A stretch of DNA of 34,418 nucleotides from a virus (IMGVR_UViG_3300030508_000050:1-34418); one strand, 5' to 3'; numbered from the stretch's first letter, positions 14,474 to 23,622 are shown. Notes: generated by a model from the letters alone, not told the origin. Numbers and translations are program-made.

Positions 14474-15277
14474 ATGAAAGATTCGATTGCAGCGCATTTA
14501 ATAAATAACAACATGTTAAGTGATGGTTTTGAAAGCTTGAAGCCATCAAAAGAAGAACCACAACCAGAGCCTGAAAAGACCGAGGAAGTGGTTTCAGAAC
14601 CTGTTGTTGAATCAGAAGTCGCGGACAACGTACAAACTAAAGAAGAAGTGGAACCAAAAGAGAAGATTCCTTACCATCAACGCCCTCGCTTCAAAGCTCT
14701 TGAAAGTAAGATCGCCGACTTAGAGGCTAAACTGGCAGAAAGTGCTAAGGCAGCACAGCCGACTGCCGTAGACCCCGATGCCGAGTATCTCGTTGGCAAA
14801 GATCCAAAAGCTGTTGATTCACTCAACAAGCTGATCACATCAAAAGCTAAAGAAATTAGGGAAGCTGAACATCAGCAAGAGATTCAAGAAAAGACCAATG
14901 AACAAAAATCATTGTCTCAATTCCGAGAATTACAAGCTGAAAAAACTAAGGAATGGGAAGAAAAAACAGGTATCAAATTCACTGATGGTGACAAGAATGC
15001 TGATTTTAAGCAGATCAAAAAGATCATTGAAACAGCAAATCTACTCACGGAATCACCTAACGAATTTGGTCATCGTATTCCCGATTTAGATAAGGCTTTC
15101 GCTATCTACATGGCAACGCGTCAGGAAGCGACTGTACCTAAAGTAAATCCTTCCCGCGAAGTGGCAAAAAAGATGGCTGGTTCGGGTGTCGTTTCACGAT
15201 CCCCAAAACCAAATCTCCTGTCACGAGATCAAGTACGAAATATGTCTCTCACTCAATTTCTTAAATCACAGAGATAG
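14474..15277 (+). CDS. Scaffold-like capsid assembly protein, 267 aa
   Basis: Located directly before the major capsid gene, this 267-residue protein is acidic and Pro/Glu rich at residues 20-65, has a coiled-coil-like helix at about 75-95 and 115-175, and ends in a basic segment (RDQVRNMSLTQFLKSQR). This charge layout and position fit a scaffold, which shapes the procapsid and binds capsid protein with its basic C-terminal helix. Sequence similarity to a known scaffold is not evident, so the call rests on context. The upstream box GAATCCATTATATGAAAG nearly repeats the one before 6768. Confidence 0.65.
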   Translation: MKDSIAAHLINNNMLSDGFESLKPSKEEPQPEPEKTEEVVSEPVVESEVADNVQTKEEVEPKEKIPYHQRPRFKALESKIADLEAKLAESAKAAQPTAVDPDAEYLVGKDPKAVDSLNKLITSKAKEIREAEHQQEIQEKTNEQKSLSQFRELQAEKTKEWEEKTGIKFTDGDKNADFKQIKKIIETANLLTESPNEFGHRIPDLDKAFAIYMATRQEATVPKVNPSREVAKKMAGSGVVSRSPKPNLLSRDQVRNMSLTQFLKSQR

Positions 15278-15291
15278 TTAATTAAAACTTT

Positions 15292-16329
15292 ATGGCTTTG
15301 ACAAACAAAGTCTCAGATTCGACACTCGAGTTCCTTTATCAACGCTTGATTGAAGGTGCCCTTGTCGGAAACATTGCCGCCGGTCACTTTATTTCTAAAG
15401 GTGCAGCCTCGACCTGGAAAGGTTCGCAAGCCGCCTATGCTTTCAAGTGGACTGAAAATACCAACCAAGGTTCGTTCGTTGGCGCCCAGCTTTTGAGCAA
15501 CTCGCAAGTTGATAACACGATCAAACTTATCTATCAATGTGCGTTCTTATATCAAGCAACCACGCTCAACTACACAGATGTAGCCCTGAACCAAACAGAA
15601 GGTGAAGTGGCTAACCTGATTGAGCGCCAGATCGGTTCCGATACACGCGACTTGACGCAGCTTGTTGGTACGCAATTCTATGCCGCAGGTTCTAACGGTC
15701 AAGATTTGCTTGGTCTTGCTGCTGGTGTTGATAACGGTAACACGGTTGCAACAATCGGTGGACAATCCCGCGCTACATATCCAGCATTGGATGCGACGGT
15801 AAACGCTGCGACTCTCAACAAATTGACGCTTGCCCAGATGTATTCGACCTACGACAGCACCTGGCAGGGTGTCGAAATGGTAAATCATATCTTTACCACG
15901 ACAGCCGTGCGCACGGATTATCAACAGTTGCTTGATCCTATCATGCGTTTTGAAGTCCCAACGAACGCCGCGGGACGCAGCTATAACTTGGGCCTTGGTG
16001 GTACCAAAGCGTTGCAATTCAACAATGCGTCAGTATGGGCTGATATGATCGCTCCTGCGAACGTCATGTGGTTTATCAACGACATGTCGATGGAGTTTCA
16101 ATATCTCCCAGAATGGCCAGAAGGTAAGCCAGTGAAGTTTGCCGAAGCCGATATCATGGATGGTGAACCAGACCCAGAATTGGCTCGTGAATACGGTTTC
16201 CACTGGACTGAATTTGTACGCCCTGTAAACCAGATGATTATGTCCGGTTTCACAGTGCTTGCGGGTAACATGATCTACAAAAACCCACGTTATAACGCCC
16301 AGCTCAACGCGATCTCGGCAGGTATCTAA
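15292..16329 (+). CDS. Major capsid protein, 345 aa
   Basis: A 345-residue protein following the scaffold gene, with size and composition typical of major capsid proteins (uncharged-rich, many Ala, Asn, Thr, and a late LPEWPEGKPVKFAEAD-type segment). It should form the icosahedral shell through an HK97-like fold, although that fold cannot be proven from motifs. The ATG lies 14 bases after the scaffold stop, in an AT-rich stretch with no Shine-Dalgarno. This gene and the next two show somewhat higher GC and codon bias, as expected for highly expressed virion genes. Confidence 0.75.
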   Translation: MALTNKVSDSTLEFLYQRLIEGALVGNIAAGHFISKGAASTWKGSQAAYAFKWTENTNQGSFVGAQLLSNSQVDNTIKLIYQCAFLYQATTLNYTDVALNQTEGEVANLIERQIGSDTRDLTQLVGTQFYAAGSNGQDLLGLAAGVDNGNTVATIGGQSRATYPALDATVNAATLNKLTLAQMYSTYDSTWQGVEMVNHIFTTTAVRTDYQQLLDPIMRFEVPTNAAGRSYNLGLGGTKALQFNNASVWADMIAPANVMWFINDMSMEFQYLPEWPEGKPVKFAEADIMDGEPDPELAREYGFHWTEFVRPVNQMIMSGFTVLAGNMIYKNPRYNAQLNAISAGI

Positions 16330-16360
16330 TTCATAGCGCAAGGCGCATAACAACTTCGCT

Positions 16361-16948
16361 ATGTCTCTATTAACAGAAAACGTCTTACCTCCTGGAATGT
16401 GGGACGGTTGGAACACGGCCAAGAATGCTACAACGACCGGTACTATTACGAGCACTGGTTCGTTAGTAGATTTCTCAACTGTTACAAGCGTAAAACTTCC
16501 TGCTGGCACAACTATCAATGGTACCACTCAGGGCACATACGCCGTTAATGGTTCAGCCGCCGGCTTGGCTCTCACGGCTGCTCAAAGCGGTCAAATCTTC
16601 CTGTTTGATACTGCTGCTGGAAAGGCATACGTCCTGCCGACAGCAGCGAAAGGTCTCGAGTTTACTTTCCTGGTTACCACCTCGGTCACATCGGTTGGTG
16701 ATTCCGTCGCAACTTTCGCGACCGGTTCCCAATTCATTTTGGGTGCCGTTGAGGTGCTTAGCATCGCCACAGCATCTCCGGCTGGTTTCGCGGCCAACGG
16801 TACATCAAACTCGACAATTACCATGAGCGGTACAACCACTGGTGGTTTGATCGGTACGATCTTAACCTATATCGGCCTCTCTACGACCCAGTGGTTTGTA
16901 ACGGGAACGATCTACGGTTCAGGAACGCTCGCTACTCCAATTTCCTAA
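16361..16948 (+). CDS. Head decoration or fibre-type protein, 195 aa
   Basis: A Thr-, Gly- and Ala-rich 195-residue protein without charged patches, probably beta structure, as in capsid decoration or head-fibre proteins. It directly follows the capsid gene. Repeated short TG-T motifs and a hydrophobic end (ILTYIGLSTTQWFVTGTIYG) resemble beta-sandwich trimers. No specific family is recognised, so the call is by composition and position. Confidence 0.5.
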   Translation: MSLLTENVLPPGMWDGWNTAKNATTTGTITSTGSLVDFSTVTSVKLPAGTTINGTTQGTYAVNGSAAGLALTAAQSGQIFLFDTAAGKAYVLPTAAKGLEFTFLVTTSVTSVGDSVATFATGSQFILGAVEVLSIATASPAGFAANGTSNSTITMSGTTTGGLIGTILTYIGLSTTQWFVTGTIYGSGTLATPIS

Positions 16949-16968
16949 TTCACACAAAAGTTTATTTT

Positions 16969-17724
16969 ATGGCTATTGCTCCAGCTACAGCTTTCACAGG
17001 TCCCGCGTTGACCGCGCCATCTAACGGCCCATTCAACCAAGACCTTACAGAACTTGTTGCCCTTGGCACCAAGATGTATTCAAACAACGGTTCGGAATTT
17101 CGTTATTGCCAAAATGGCACCGTAGCGAGTATTCCAGGCAAACTTCAACAAGGCCCTGTTCAGGTAACGACCGAACAAGGTTTGACACCAGTCGCGGCCG
17201 CAATCGGCGCTACACAGGTGAGCGTTGCTCTTGGTGGTACGAACGCGATTACTGCCAACCAATATTCGGAAGGTTTCTTGTCCGTCATCTCGGCACCAGG
17301 TCAAGGTTACTCCTACAAGATCGCTTCTCATCCAGCGGCTGCTCTCTCAACCACTGTTGTCTTGACGCTGGCTGATCCTTTGCAAGTTGCGATTACAGCT
17401 AGTTCGGTTGTCGATATGATCTTGAACCCATTCTCGGGCACGATTGTTTCCCCAACGACCGCTACTGGCATTCCAGCAGGTGTGTGTATTTATCCTCTCT
17501 CGGCTTCTGTAGTTGGCACTCAACTTTACTACGGTTGGTTGCAGGTTAAAGGACCATGCAACGTGTTGAACGATTCCAGCACAGCCGTTGGTCTTGCTCT
17601 TGCTCCTTCCGGTGCGACTGCAGGTGCGCTGAAGACATGGGCTTCCACGCTCGTAAACGTCGGCTACGCCATGCAGACGCTTACCTCGACAGATTATCAA
17701 ATGGCTTTCCTCAACTTGAGCTAG
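16969..17724 (+). CDS. Virion protein after capsid, 251 aa
   Basis: I place the start at ATG 16969 (MAIAPATAFT), with T at -1. An upstream GTG would overlap the preceding gene. The 251-residue product is Ala-, Thr- and Ser-rich and beta-like, with few charges, and resembles a second decoration or head-surface protein. It shares overall style with the preceding gene without obvious sequence repeats. The capsid-adjacent position suggests a structural role. An exact function is not seen. Confidence 0.5.
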   Translation: MAIAPATAFTGPALTAPSNGPFNQDLTELVALGTKMYSNNGSEFRYCQNGTVASIPGKLQQGPVQVTTEQGLTPVAAAIGATQVSVALGGTNAITANQYSEGFLSVISAPGQGYSYKIASHPAAALSTTVVLTLADPLQVAITASSVVDMILNPFSGTIVSPTTATGIPAGVCIYPLSASVVGTQLYYGWLQVKGPCNVLNDSSTAVGLALAPSGATAGALKTWASTLVNVGYAMQTLTSTDYQMAFLNLS

Positions 17725-17741
17725 TTCTCAAGAAGGAAATA

Positions 17742-17794
17742 CAAGGTGGCTAGACTGATCCTCGAAAAGGATGTCCCGCATCCCTGCCACCTTG
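17742..17794 (+). promoter_or_regulatory. Intergenic nested stem-loop
   Basis: CAAGGTGGC (17742-17750) and GCCACCTTG (17786-17794) are perfect 9-bp arms. Inside is ATCCT/AGGAT (17758-17762 with 17768-17772). There is no T-run after it, so it is unlikely to terminate by itself. It may be an mRNA stability or processing element that separates abundant capsid mRNA from downstream genes. Confidence 0.5.
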
Positions 17795-17824
17795 CTAACA
17801 TCGGGAGATTATTCAGGGAATAAT

Positions 17825-18391
17825 ATGACACCTCAAGAAATGAATGCCGAGATTCAAAAGCAAGTTGCCGAAGCCATGAATAAAATGAGCGGTCAATCAC
17901 CGACCGTTGCAACAACCATGGTAAATGGAAAGAAACAAGCTCGTCCTGTCTATCCTAAAAATCAAGTGGTCTATAACTACATGGATCACGATTTCACCGG
18001 TAAATGGGACAGTCGTAACTACACGTTTAAGGCAGGTTGCGTCTATCGCGTTTCAATCGATTCCGATGATGATGACGAGATGGGCCGTTTGCTCTTGAAC
18101 GAAAGTATTCCACGACACTTTGCTCGTGATATCGCTATTCATTATATTGGTCTGAAAAGCAATCCACGCTTGGCTCGAAAAGGTAAAACGCAAATTTGGG
18201 ACACACGCCACCCCAATTTGGTTGAACAGTACACAATGAAAGCTCTGACGATTCCTTCATCGTTAGCTGGTGTGGCTCTGCCGGCTCCAGTTGTAGATGA
18301 GGTTTCGGTCCCAAAGAAACGTATGGGACGTCCACCTAAAGCAGTTGTAGGGGTGAAGCAGTCAGAAGAGTTTGAAGGCGTAACAACTTAA
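17825..18391 (+). CDS. Unknown structural-region protein, 188 aa
   Basis: The start is ATG 17825 (TAATATG context; an upstream frame extension would overlap the stem-loop). The protein begins with a Gln/Glu/Met-rich helix (MTPQEMNAEIQKQVAEAMNKM), contains a compact core around residues 50-120 (YNYMDHDFTGKWDSRNYTF), and ends with an AT-hook-like basic motif KKRMGRPPKAV near residue 170. The GRPPK motif may bind DNA, for example packaged DNA near the portal vertex. The position among structural genes and the composition do not fix its role. Confidence 0.5.
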   Translation: MTPQEMNAEIQKQVAEAMNKMSGQSPTVATTMVNGKKQARPVYPKNQVVYNYMDHDFTGKWDSRNYTFKAGCVYRVSIDSDDDDEMGRLLLNESIPRHFARDIAIHYIGLKSNPRLARKGKTQIWDTRHPNLVEQYTMKALTIPSSLAGVALPAPVVDEVSVPKKRMGRPPKAVVGVKQSEEFEGVTT

Positions 18392-18401
18392 TAGAAGTCT
18401 T

Positions 18402-19124
18402 ATGCAACTTTTCAGCAAGAAAGAAGTTCAAAAAGATTACGACGAGCAAAAGGCCGCTGTAATTTTGGAGACGGTAAAAATTACCAAGGCTCTTGCTGAA
18501 AAGACGAACGATCTGAACCGCCTCAATGATGAATTGAAACTAAAGAAACTCACGAATGAACGTGATTATAAAGCCTTCATAGAACCTCTAACTATAAGCA
18601 AGAATGCCCTCGAAACGACTGTTTGGGAGCTTGAGAAACGTAAATCTAAAGCCCTTGAGCCTCTACAAGAGTTTGAGACAAGTCTAAAGGCGAAAGCCGA
18701 GTGGTTGGAGGTTAGGATGCAAGAGATCGCATCTAAGGAGTTTCAAACAAGCCAACTTCACGAACAAGTAGAACAAACCTTACGTGAGGCCAAAACATCA
18801 TTGGCGGTTGCCTCGAAAGAAAAAGCCAATGCTATTTCTCTCAAGACAAGCGCAGAGCAAAAAGTAAAGCTTGCTCAAGCGGAAGCTAAAAAGTTAAGAG
18901 AAGAAACACAAGTACGATGTGATGCAGTAGCCCATGAGGAGGAGAAGTTAGAACGTAAATATCAAGCCTTAGATCACGATCGAGATGATTTGAATGCTCA
19001 AGAACTTCTGGTGGATGAGAAACGAAAGGAATTGAAAGTCCTTGAAAGTAAGATCGCTGATGATCGTCAGAAGTTAAAATCGGCCCTCGATCTAATGAAA
19101 ACCAAATATGCCACAAATAGATAA
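18402..19124 (+). CDS. Coiled-coil protein, 240 aa
   Basis: Nearly the whole 240-residue sequence is a charged coiled coil (continuous Lys, Glu, Gln, Ala and Leu heptads). It lacks Pro after the start and has no membrane segment. Such rods occur in tail shafts, fibres or internal scaffolds. It overlaps the start of the next gene by 17 bases, so it is probably co-translated with the small fibre-module protein. The function is inferred only as a rod-like virion or assembly protein. Confidence 0.5.
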   Translation: MQLFSKKEVQKDYDEQKAAVILETVKITKALAEKTNDLNRLNDELKLKKLTNERDYKAFIEPLTISKNALETTVWELEKRKSKALEPLQEFETSLKAKAEWLEVRMQEIASKEFQTSQLHEQVEQTLREAKTSLAVASKEKANAISLKTSAEQKVKLAQAEAKKLREETQVRCDAVAHEEEKLERKYQALDHDRDDLNAQELLVDEKRKELKVLESKIADDRQKLKSALDLMKTKYATNR

Positions 19125-19386
19125 TTTCGCTCCCGATGCGAACAGCGTACCACCAGCTAAAGGAGTGAATCCCAGCGGTACAGTTGTTCCACTTCAAATC
19201 GACCATGCAACGGGCTATCTATTGGCGAGCATTGTAGCGGCTTCTGGGTCTATCACGGTAACTCAAACGAATGCAGCCAGCGATGCAAATGATGTTAGAT
19301 CAATGCTTGGTCAAAATCCTTCCGGTACTACGCAAGCATGTTTGATTGAAAATTCGACTGGAAATCTTTTAGGAACATTTAGCTAA
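19108..19386 (+). CDS. Short fibre-module protein, 92 aa
   Basis: The 92 residues contain a module that also begins the proteins at 19392 and 21544: Asp-x-Ala-Pro, then Asp-Ala-Asn-Ser, a Pro segment, P-L-Q-I-D, and T-G-Y-L-L-A-S. Here the module appears twice in degenerate form (the second around SDANDVRSMLGQNPSG and STGNLLG). I interpret it as a virion-attachment or oligomerisation module. The protein may be a short adaptor or a fibre lacking its distal part. ATG 19108 lies within the end of the coiled-coil gene. Confidence 0.5.
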   Translation: MPQIDNFAPDANSVPPAKGVNPSGTVVPLQIDHATGYLLASIVAASGSITVTQTNAASDANDVRSMLGQNPSGTTQACLIENSTGNLLGTFS

Positions 19387-19391
19387 ACTAT

Positions 19392-21293
19392 ATGGCAGCA
19401 CCCGATGGAAACGCGCCAAGAGATGCAAACTCACGTCCAACCCTTTTAGCGGTTGATGCAACGACTGGTTTGGTGTGTCCAGTTCAAGTTGATTCAAGCG
19501 GTCGGCTCCTTTTATCCGTGACTGGTTCTTTAACACTAGCCATTGGTGACACGATTACTAGTGCGACACAGGGTTCTGTTTTATTTGTTGGTCCAGCCGG
19601 TGTCCTTGCCCAAGACAATGCCAAGTTCTTTTGGGACGATACGAACTTTCGTTTAGGGATTGGCACAGCTTCGCCAACGGCTACTCTTTCCGTAGCGCAA
19701 ACAGCATCTTCATCAGGCGTGCCCATCACAGCCTTGTTTACGCCAGCATCCAATACAGCAATCACGCTCTCGACAAACGCGCCGCAATTTATACTTGCAA
19801 CCTCAACGCAAACCTACGCGACAGGTGCATTGGCTGAATACGATTACGCTCAATTCAATGCGCCCACTTTGGCGTTCGCGGGAGCTTCGACAATTACTTC
19901 TGCGGCTACGTTTACTATTTCAGGTGCTCCAATTGCTGGTACGAATGCTACAATTACGAATGGGTATTGTTTATGGTCTAAAGGCGGTGTAACTCGTTTA
20001 GATGGTCAGCTTCAAGTAAACGCCTCCGTGTCAACAGGCTACCTTAGTATGGGTTTATGTACGGCTTTTTTTCATCGAGCTAATGGTTCGGGTGAAGCAA
20101 TCATCACTAATGATGTAACGCAAGTCTTACAAATAAGTACGTCGAGTTCAGGTACATCCAATGAATCCTATTTTGCAGTTAATAGTGGTGTTGCAGGTAG
20201 TTATGGTTTAATTGTTGGTTTTACTGAAAATAATGGCACCTTCGGTCGTGCAGGGGTCTTTCGAGTTGTACCGAATAATGCGACACTTCAGTTTATTGTG
20301 AACAACACTACAATTGCTTTAGCGGTTGCAGCCACTGGCTCACAAGTATGGAACGGGTCTGCAGCTTCATCTGGGGCAGTTGCTTTTTCTTCATGGACGC
20401 CGCCAAATAATACGGGTATAACGACCACAGTGAACGCTCCAGAATTCTTGTTCGTTACGTCTACTCAAACGTGGGCGACAGGTACGGTTGCAGAGGCTGA
20501 TTACATGCAAATTAATGCCCCTACTTTTGCTGCTGCTGCTGCTTCTACCTTTACTGTGGCTTCGACCGTAACTATTTCTGGTGCTCCGATCGCGGGAACG
20601 AATGCGACCATCACACAGGGTTATGCTCTAAACATCGCTGGTGGTGCTGTTGGATTCACAGGCGGTGCTTCGACGGCTACGACGAACAATGCTCAAATTT
20701 GGAGCAATTCTGGTCAGCTCAACTTATGGGCCAAGAATAGCGGTGGAATGATTTTGAGTGCGGGTGGTGGGCTAACTCACCTTGCTCTTACACCCACAGG
20801 ATCAGTCACCATCACGCCTACCAATACAAGTTCGGCCCCAGCTTCGCTTTCCATCACTCCACCGAATTTCTCGTCGATCACAGCCACAAACAACGCTCCA
20901 CAGCTGAACATGGTCACGTCTACGATGACATGGGCCACAGGTACCGTTGCAGAAGCAGATTACGTTTTATTTAATGCCCCGACGTTTGCCGCCGCCGCCG
21001 CTTCAACTTTTACCGTTGCATCAACGGTAACTATCAGTGGCGCACCCATCGCAGGCACGAACGCGACGCTCACCAACGCCTACGCCATCAACGTGAAGGC
21101 TGGCTTGTCTCGCTTCACGGGAGGTATTGATCTTTCGGGCATTGGAAGTACGACAGCCAATATCACCTACACCGCGACCACCTCGACCCCAGCGACGACC
21201 TGGACGTCTGGAGCAACGACCTCTAACCCACAAGGATTTATCAAGGTGATCACGGGTGGAGCGACCGTCGGATATATCCCTGTTTACTCCTAA
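19392..21293 (+). CDS. Tail fibre-like protein with three repeated domains, 633 aa
   Basis: The first 42 residues form the module shared with the proteins at 19108 and 21544. Three copies of an 85-90 residue unit follow at about residues 113-198, 331-418 and 482-572. Each ends in TISGAPIAGTNAT followed by a short beta segment. The Thr/Ala/Gly composition and lack of charges fit a trimeric beta-helical fibre. I expect a receptor-binding or fibre shaft protein, anchored by its N-terminal module. DNA identity between copies 2 and 3 is high, so the region can recombine. Host receptor and enzyme activity are not evident. Confidence 0.65.
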   Translation: MAAPDGNAPRDANSRPTLLAVDATTGLVCPVQVDSSGRLLLSVTGSLTLAIGDTITSATQGSVLFVGPAGVLAQDNAKFFWDDTNFRLGIGTASPTATLSVAQTASSSGVPITALFTPASNTAITLSTNAPQFILATSTQTYATGALAEYDYAQFNAPTLAFAGASTITSAATFTISGAPIAGTNATITNGYCLWSKGGVTRLDGQLQVNASVSTGYLSMGLCTAFFHRANGSGEAIITNDVTQVLQISTSSSGTSNESYFAVNSGVAGSYGLIVGFTENNGTFGRAGVFRVVPNNATLQFIVNNTTIALAVAATGSQVWNGSAASSGAVAFSSWTPPNNTGITTTVNAPEFLFVTSTQTWATGTVAEADYMQINAPTFAAAAASTFTVASTVTISGAPIAGTNATITQGYALNIAGGAVGFTGGASTATTNNAQIWSNSGQLNLWAKNSGGMILSAGGGLTHLALTPTGSVTITPTNTSSAPASLSITPPNFSSITATNNAPQLNMVTSTMTWATGTVAEADYVLFNAPTFAAAAASTFTVASTVTISGAPIAGTNATLTNAYAINVKAGLSRFTGGIDLSGIGSTTANITYTATTSTPATTWTSGATTSNPQGFIKVITGGATVGYIPVYS

Positions 21294-21302
21294 AATCCTT
21301 CT

Positions 21303-21542
21303 ATGACCCTCGCACTCGTTCAGGATGCCGACGGAAACAACGCGCTTCAGGTCACTGCCGACAACGGTTCGGTACAAGTGTTCTCTAAAGAACAAGTTGA
21401 TGCCATCCAAGCAAATACACAGGCACAAACACCTATCGTAACCGCCGCCGTTGCGCTCAACACACAAGCTCTCGCTGATTGTGAAACGATGGAAGCGTTT
21501 TGTGATGCGAATACAATTATTGTTCCATTAACCACACCTTAA
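21303..21542 (+). CDS. Small protein between fibre genes, 79 aa
   Basis: A 79-residue protein with no membrane segment. It starts with a short beta-like stretch (MTLALVQDADGNNALQV) and has a helical middle. It lies nine bases after the triple-repeat fibre gene and one base before the next fibre-module gene (TAATATG). A fibre assembly chaperone or small virion protein fits the position, but no family is recognised. Confidence 0.45.
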   Translation: MTLALVQDADGNNALQVTADNGSVQVFSKEQVDAIQANTQAQTPIVTAAVALNTQALADCETMEAFCDANTIIVPLTTP

Positions 21543-21543
21543 T

Positions 21544-23106
21544 ATGGCCTCTCCCGACGGCAACGCGCCACGCGATCAAAATTCAAGACCGACTTTGCTT
21601 GGCGTCGATGACGTTACGGGTTTGGTCGCACCAATTCAGGTTGATGCTAACGGTCGAATTCTGTTATCAGCTACAGGTTTATCTGGGATCACACTACAGA
21701 CAAACAGTGTTTCTAATAGCAGCCAAACAGTTCTAAACTTAACTGCCGGAACAAACATTACCCTCACTGCTGGGGCTAGTGGTTTGGTAACCATTGCCGC
21801 TTCTGGTAGTTCTGGTTCTGTTACAAGTGTATCGGTCGTTTCAACGAACGGATTTGCAGGAACAGTAGCCACTGCGACTACGACACCAGCCATCACTATT
21901 TCTACTTCCATTACTGGAATCTTGCAGGGTAATGGTACGGCCATTTCTGCTGCCTCGACTAATGGCACGGGAAATGTGGTGTTGACTAGCTCTCCAGCTT
22001 TAATCACGCCAGCTCTAGGTGCTGCAACTGCAACTTCGTTAAATGGATTAACAATCACAACCACCACAGGTACATTAACAGTAACCAACTTAAAGACGTT
22101 GACTGTTTCAGATTCCACAACCTTAGGAACGAACGCCATCACGTTCGCGGGGGGTGAGGTAGTGACTTTCTCTGCAACCAATGCTTTGACGTTTACGACG
22201 ACAGGCTCAACATCAATCACGCTTCCCACTTCTGGCACGCTGGTTAATTCAGCCGTAGCGACTCTCTCCTCTCTTACTTCCATTGGAACGATTGGAACAG
22301 GTGTATGGCAAGGTACGCCTGTTACCGTTCAATATGGTGGCACTGGATTGGCCACTACAACGGCCTATAGCGTGATTTGTGCTGGCACTACAGCTACGGG
22401 TATCTTTCAATCATTAGCTGCTCTTGGGGCCACTGGTACGGTTCTAACCTCGAATGGTGCGGGTGCATTACCGTCATTCCAAGCTGCTGCTGGTAGTTCT
22501 CAGTCAACATTGATTATTTCCACGGATTTTTCAGTTGCGGCACGGTTTGCTCCGACCGGTTCTGGTACGATTACCTATGGCTCTGGGGGATTGTCGCTTG
22601 ATACGACTGCAACGACGACTAGAAGTGCTTCTGTGACATGGGCTTTTAGTGGACAAGCCAGCGAAGAAATAGGCAATCCTACTTTCTCTTGTTCCGTTAA
22701 CAATCAAGGGTTAGGGACGGATATGCAAGCATTCTTTGGTTTGGGATCACCAACGGTTGCTGGAACAGGTATTACTTATACGGTTGCTCATATAGGCTTC
22801 AAGATCACTCGTTCAGCTAGTGGTACATGTAGTGTTTTCGCTACGCAGGCTGATGGAACCACTGAAAACGCTTCGGCCGCTTTAGTTACTATGGCTGCTT
22901 TCGATTCATTTGATTTTATTGTTCACGTAATTAGTGGAACGTCAGTGAACTATTATTGGAGGCAAAATGGCGGTGCATTATCTGCTGCCACTAATTTGAC
23001 CTCGAATATGCCAACTGGTTTAAGTGGTTCAACTTTTGGAGTGTCAAACGTATCACATGCTTCTGATAGTGCTTTTACCGTTTTCGGAGCCACCTATACA
23101 CGTTAA
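21544..23106 (+). CDS. Second tail fibre-like protein, 520 aa
   Basis: Residues 1-42 are closely similar to the N-terminus of the 633-residue fibre (MASPDGNAPRDQNSRPTLL against MAAPDGNAPRDANSRPTLL), whereas the remaining sequence differs. The shaft is Thr-, Ser- and Gly-rich with NTLTVTN-type beta repeats, and the C-terminal 190 residues form a compact domain (from about residue 330, after an Ala/Gly/Ser linker) with features of a lectin-like or carbohydrate-binding beta sandwich. I interpret it as an alternative receptor-binding protein that plugs onto the same virion site as the first. No catalytic motif is visible. Confidence 0.6.
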   Translation: MASPDGNAPRDQNSRPTLLGVDDVTGLVAPIQVDANGRILLSATGLSGITLQTNSVSNSSQTVLNLTAGTNITLTAGASGLVTIAASGSSGSVTSVSVVSTNGFAGTVATATTTPAITISTSITGILQGNGTAISAASTNGTGNVVLTSSPALITPALGAATATSLNGLTITTTTGTLTVTNLKTLTVSDSTTLGTNAITFAGGEVVTFSATNALTFTTTGSTSITLPTSGTLVNSAVATLSSLTSIGTIGTGVWQGTPVTVQYGGTGLATTTAYSVICAGTTATGIFQSLAALGATGTVLTSNGAGALPSFQAAAGSSQSTLIISTDFSVAARFAPTGSGTITYGSGGLSLDTTATTTRSASVTWAFSGQASEEIGNPTFSCSVNNQGLGTDMQAFFGLGSPTVAGTGITYTVAHIGFKITRSASGTCSVFATQADGTTENASAALVTMAAFDSFDFIVHVISGTSVNYYWRQNGGALSAATNLTSNMPTGLSGSTFGVSNVSHASDSAFTVFGATYTR

Positions 23107-23108
23107 AT

Positions 23109-23621
23109 ATGAATCCTACATCCGCGCCAACCCAAGCACTCCAAGGATCGCCTGGTTTGGTTCCTCAATTTGAACAAATCTTGAGGAAGGATGGATTTTA
23201 TGCAAATTTTTATATTGCTGCCGCAGCTCCTGTTCCTGCTGCTGGATGTACTGTGCCTATCTTTGTTGCTTTTTTTCCTTGCCAAGTTATCTCAGTAGCT
23301 ATTTCATGGAATCCCGCAGGGACTGGGACAGCAGCCATTCAAGTTGAACAGCTCCCCATTGGCACGGCTCCAGGTAGTGGAAACGGGATGCTTGCAGCGG
23401 GAGCCTACCCGATCAGCGGGACTGCCAACACTCCTGTTTTCTTTGGAGCTATTTCAGGAATCAATTCAGGAACTACGGTAGGTTTGAATACTGCAAACTG
23501 CACCCTGACGCGTGGACAAGCTTTAGGCATACATACGACTGGCACGCTTACATCAGTTACGAGTATTACAGTGTCTGTGTTTCTGATCCCTCTAAACAAA
23601 GGTTCGTACCAAACTACTTGA
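23109..23621 (+). CDS. Small beta-rich virion protein, 170 aa
   Basis: A 170-residue Ala-, Gly- and Thr-rich protein. It has a short polar N-terminus (PTQALQGSPGLVPQFEQILRK) and a beta-type body with few charges. It lies among the tail genes, two bases after the second fibre and one base before the 597-residue protein (TGATATG). It is probably a minor tail or fibre-tip protein. No family is recognised. Confidence 0.45.
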   Translation: MNPTSAPTQALQGSPGLVPQFEQILRKDGFYANFYIAAAAPVPAAGCTVPIFVAFFPCQVISVAISWNPAGTGTAAIQVEQLPIGTAPGSGNGMLAAGAYPISGTANTPVFFGAISGINSGTTVGLNTANCTLTRGQALGIHTTGTLTSVTSITVSVFLIPLNKGSYQTT

Positions 23622-23622
23622 T

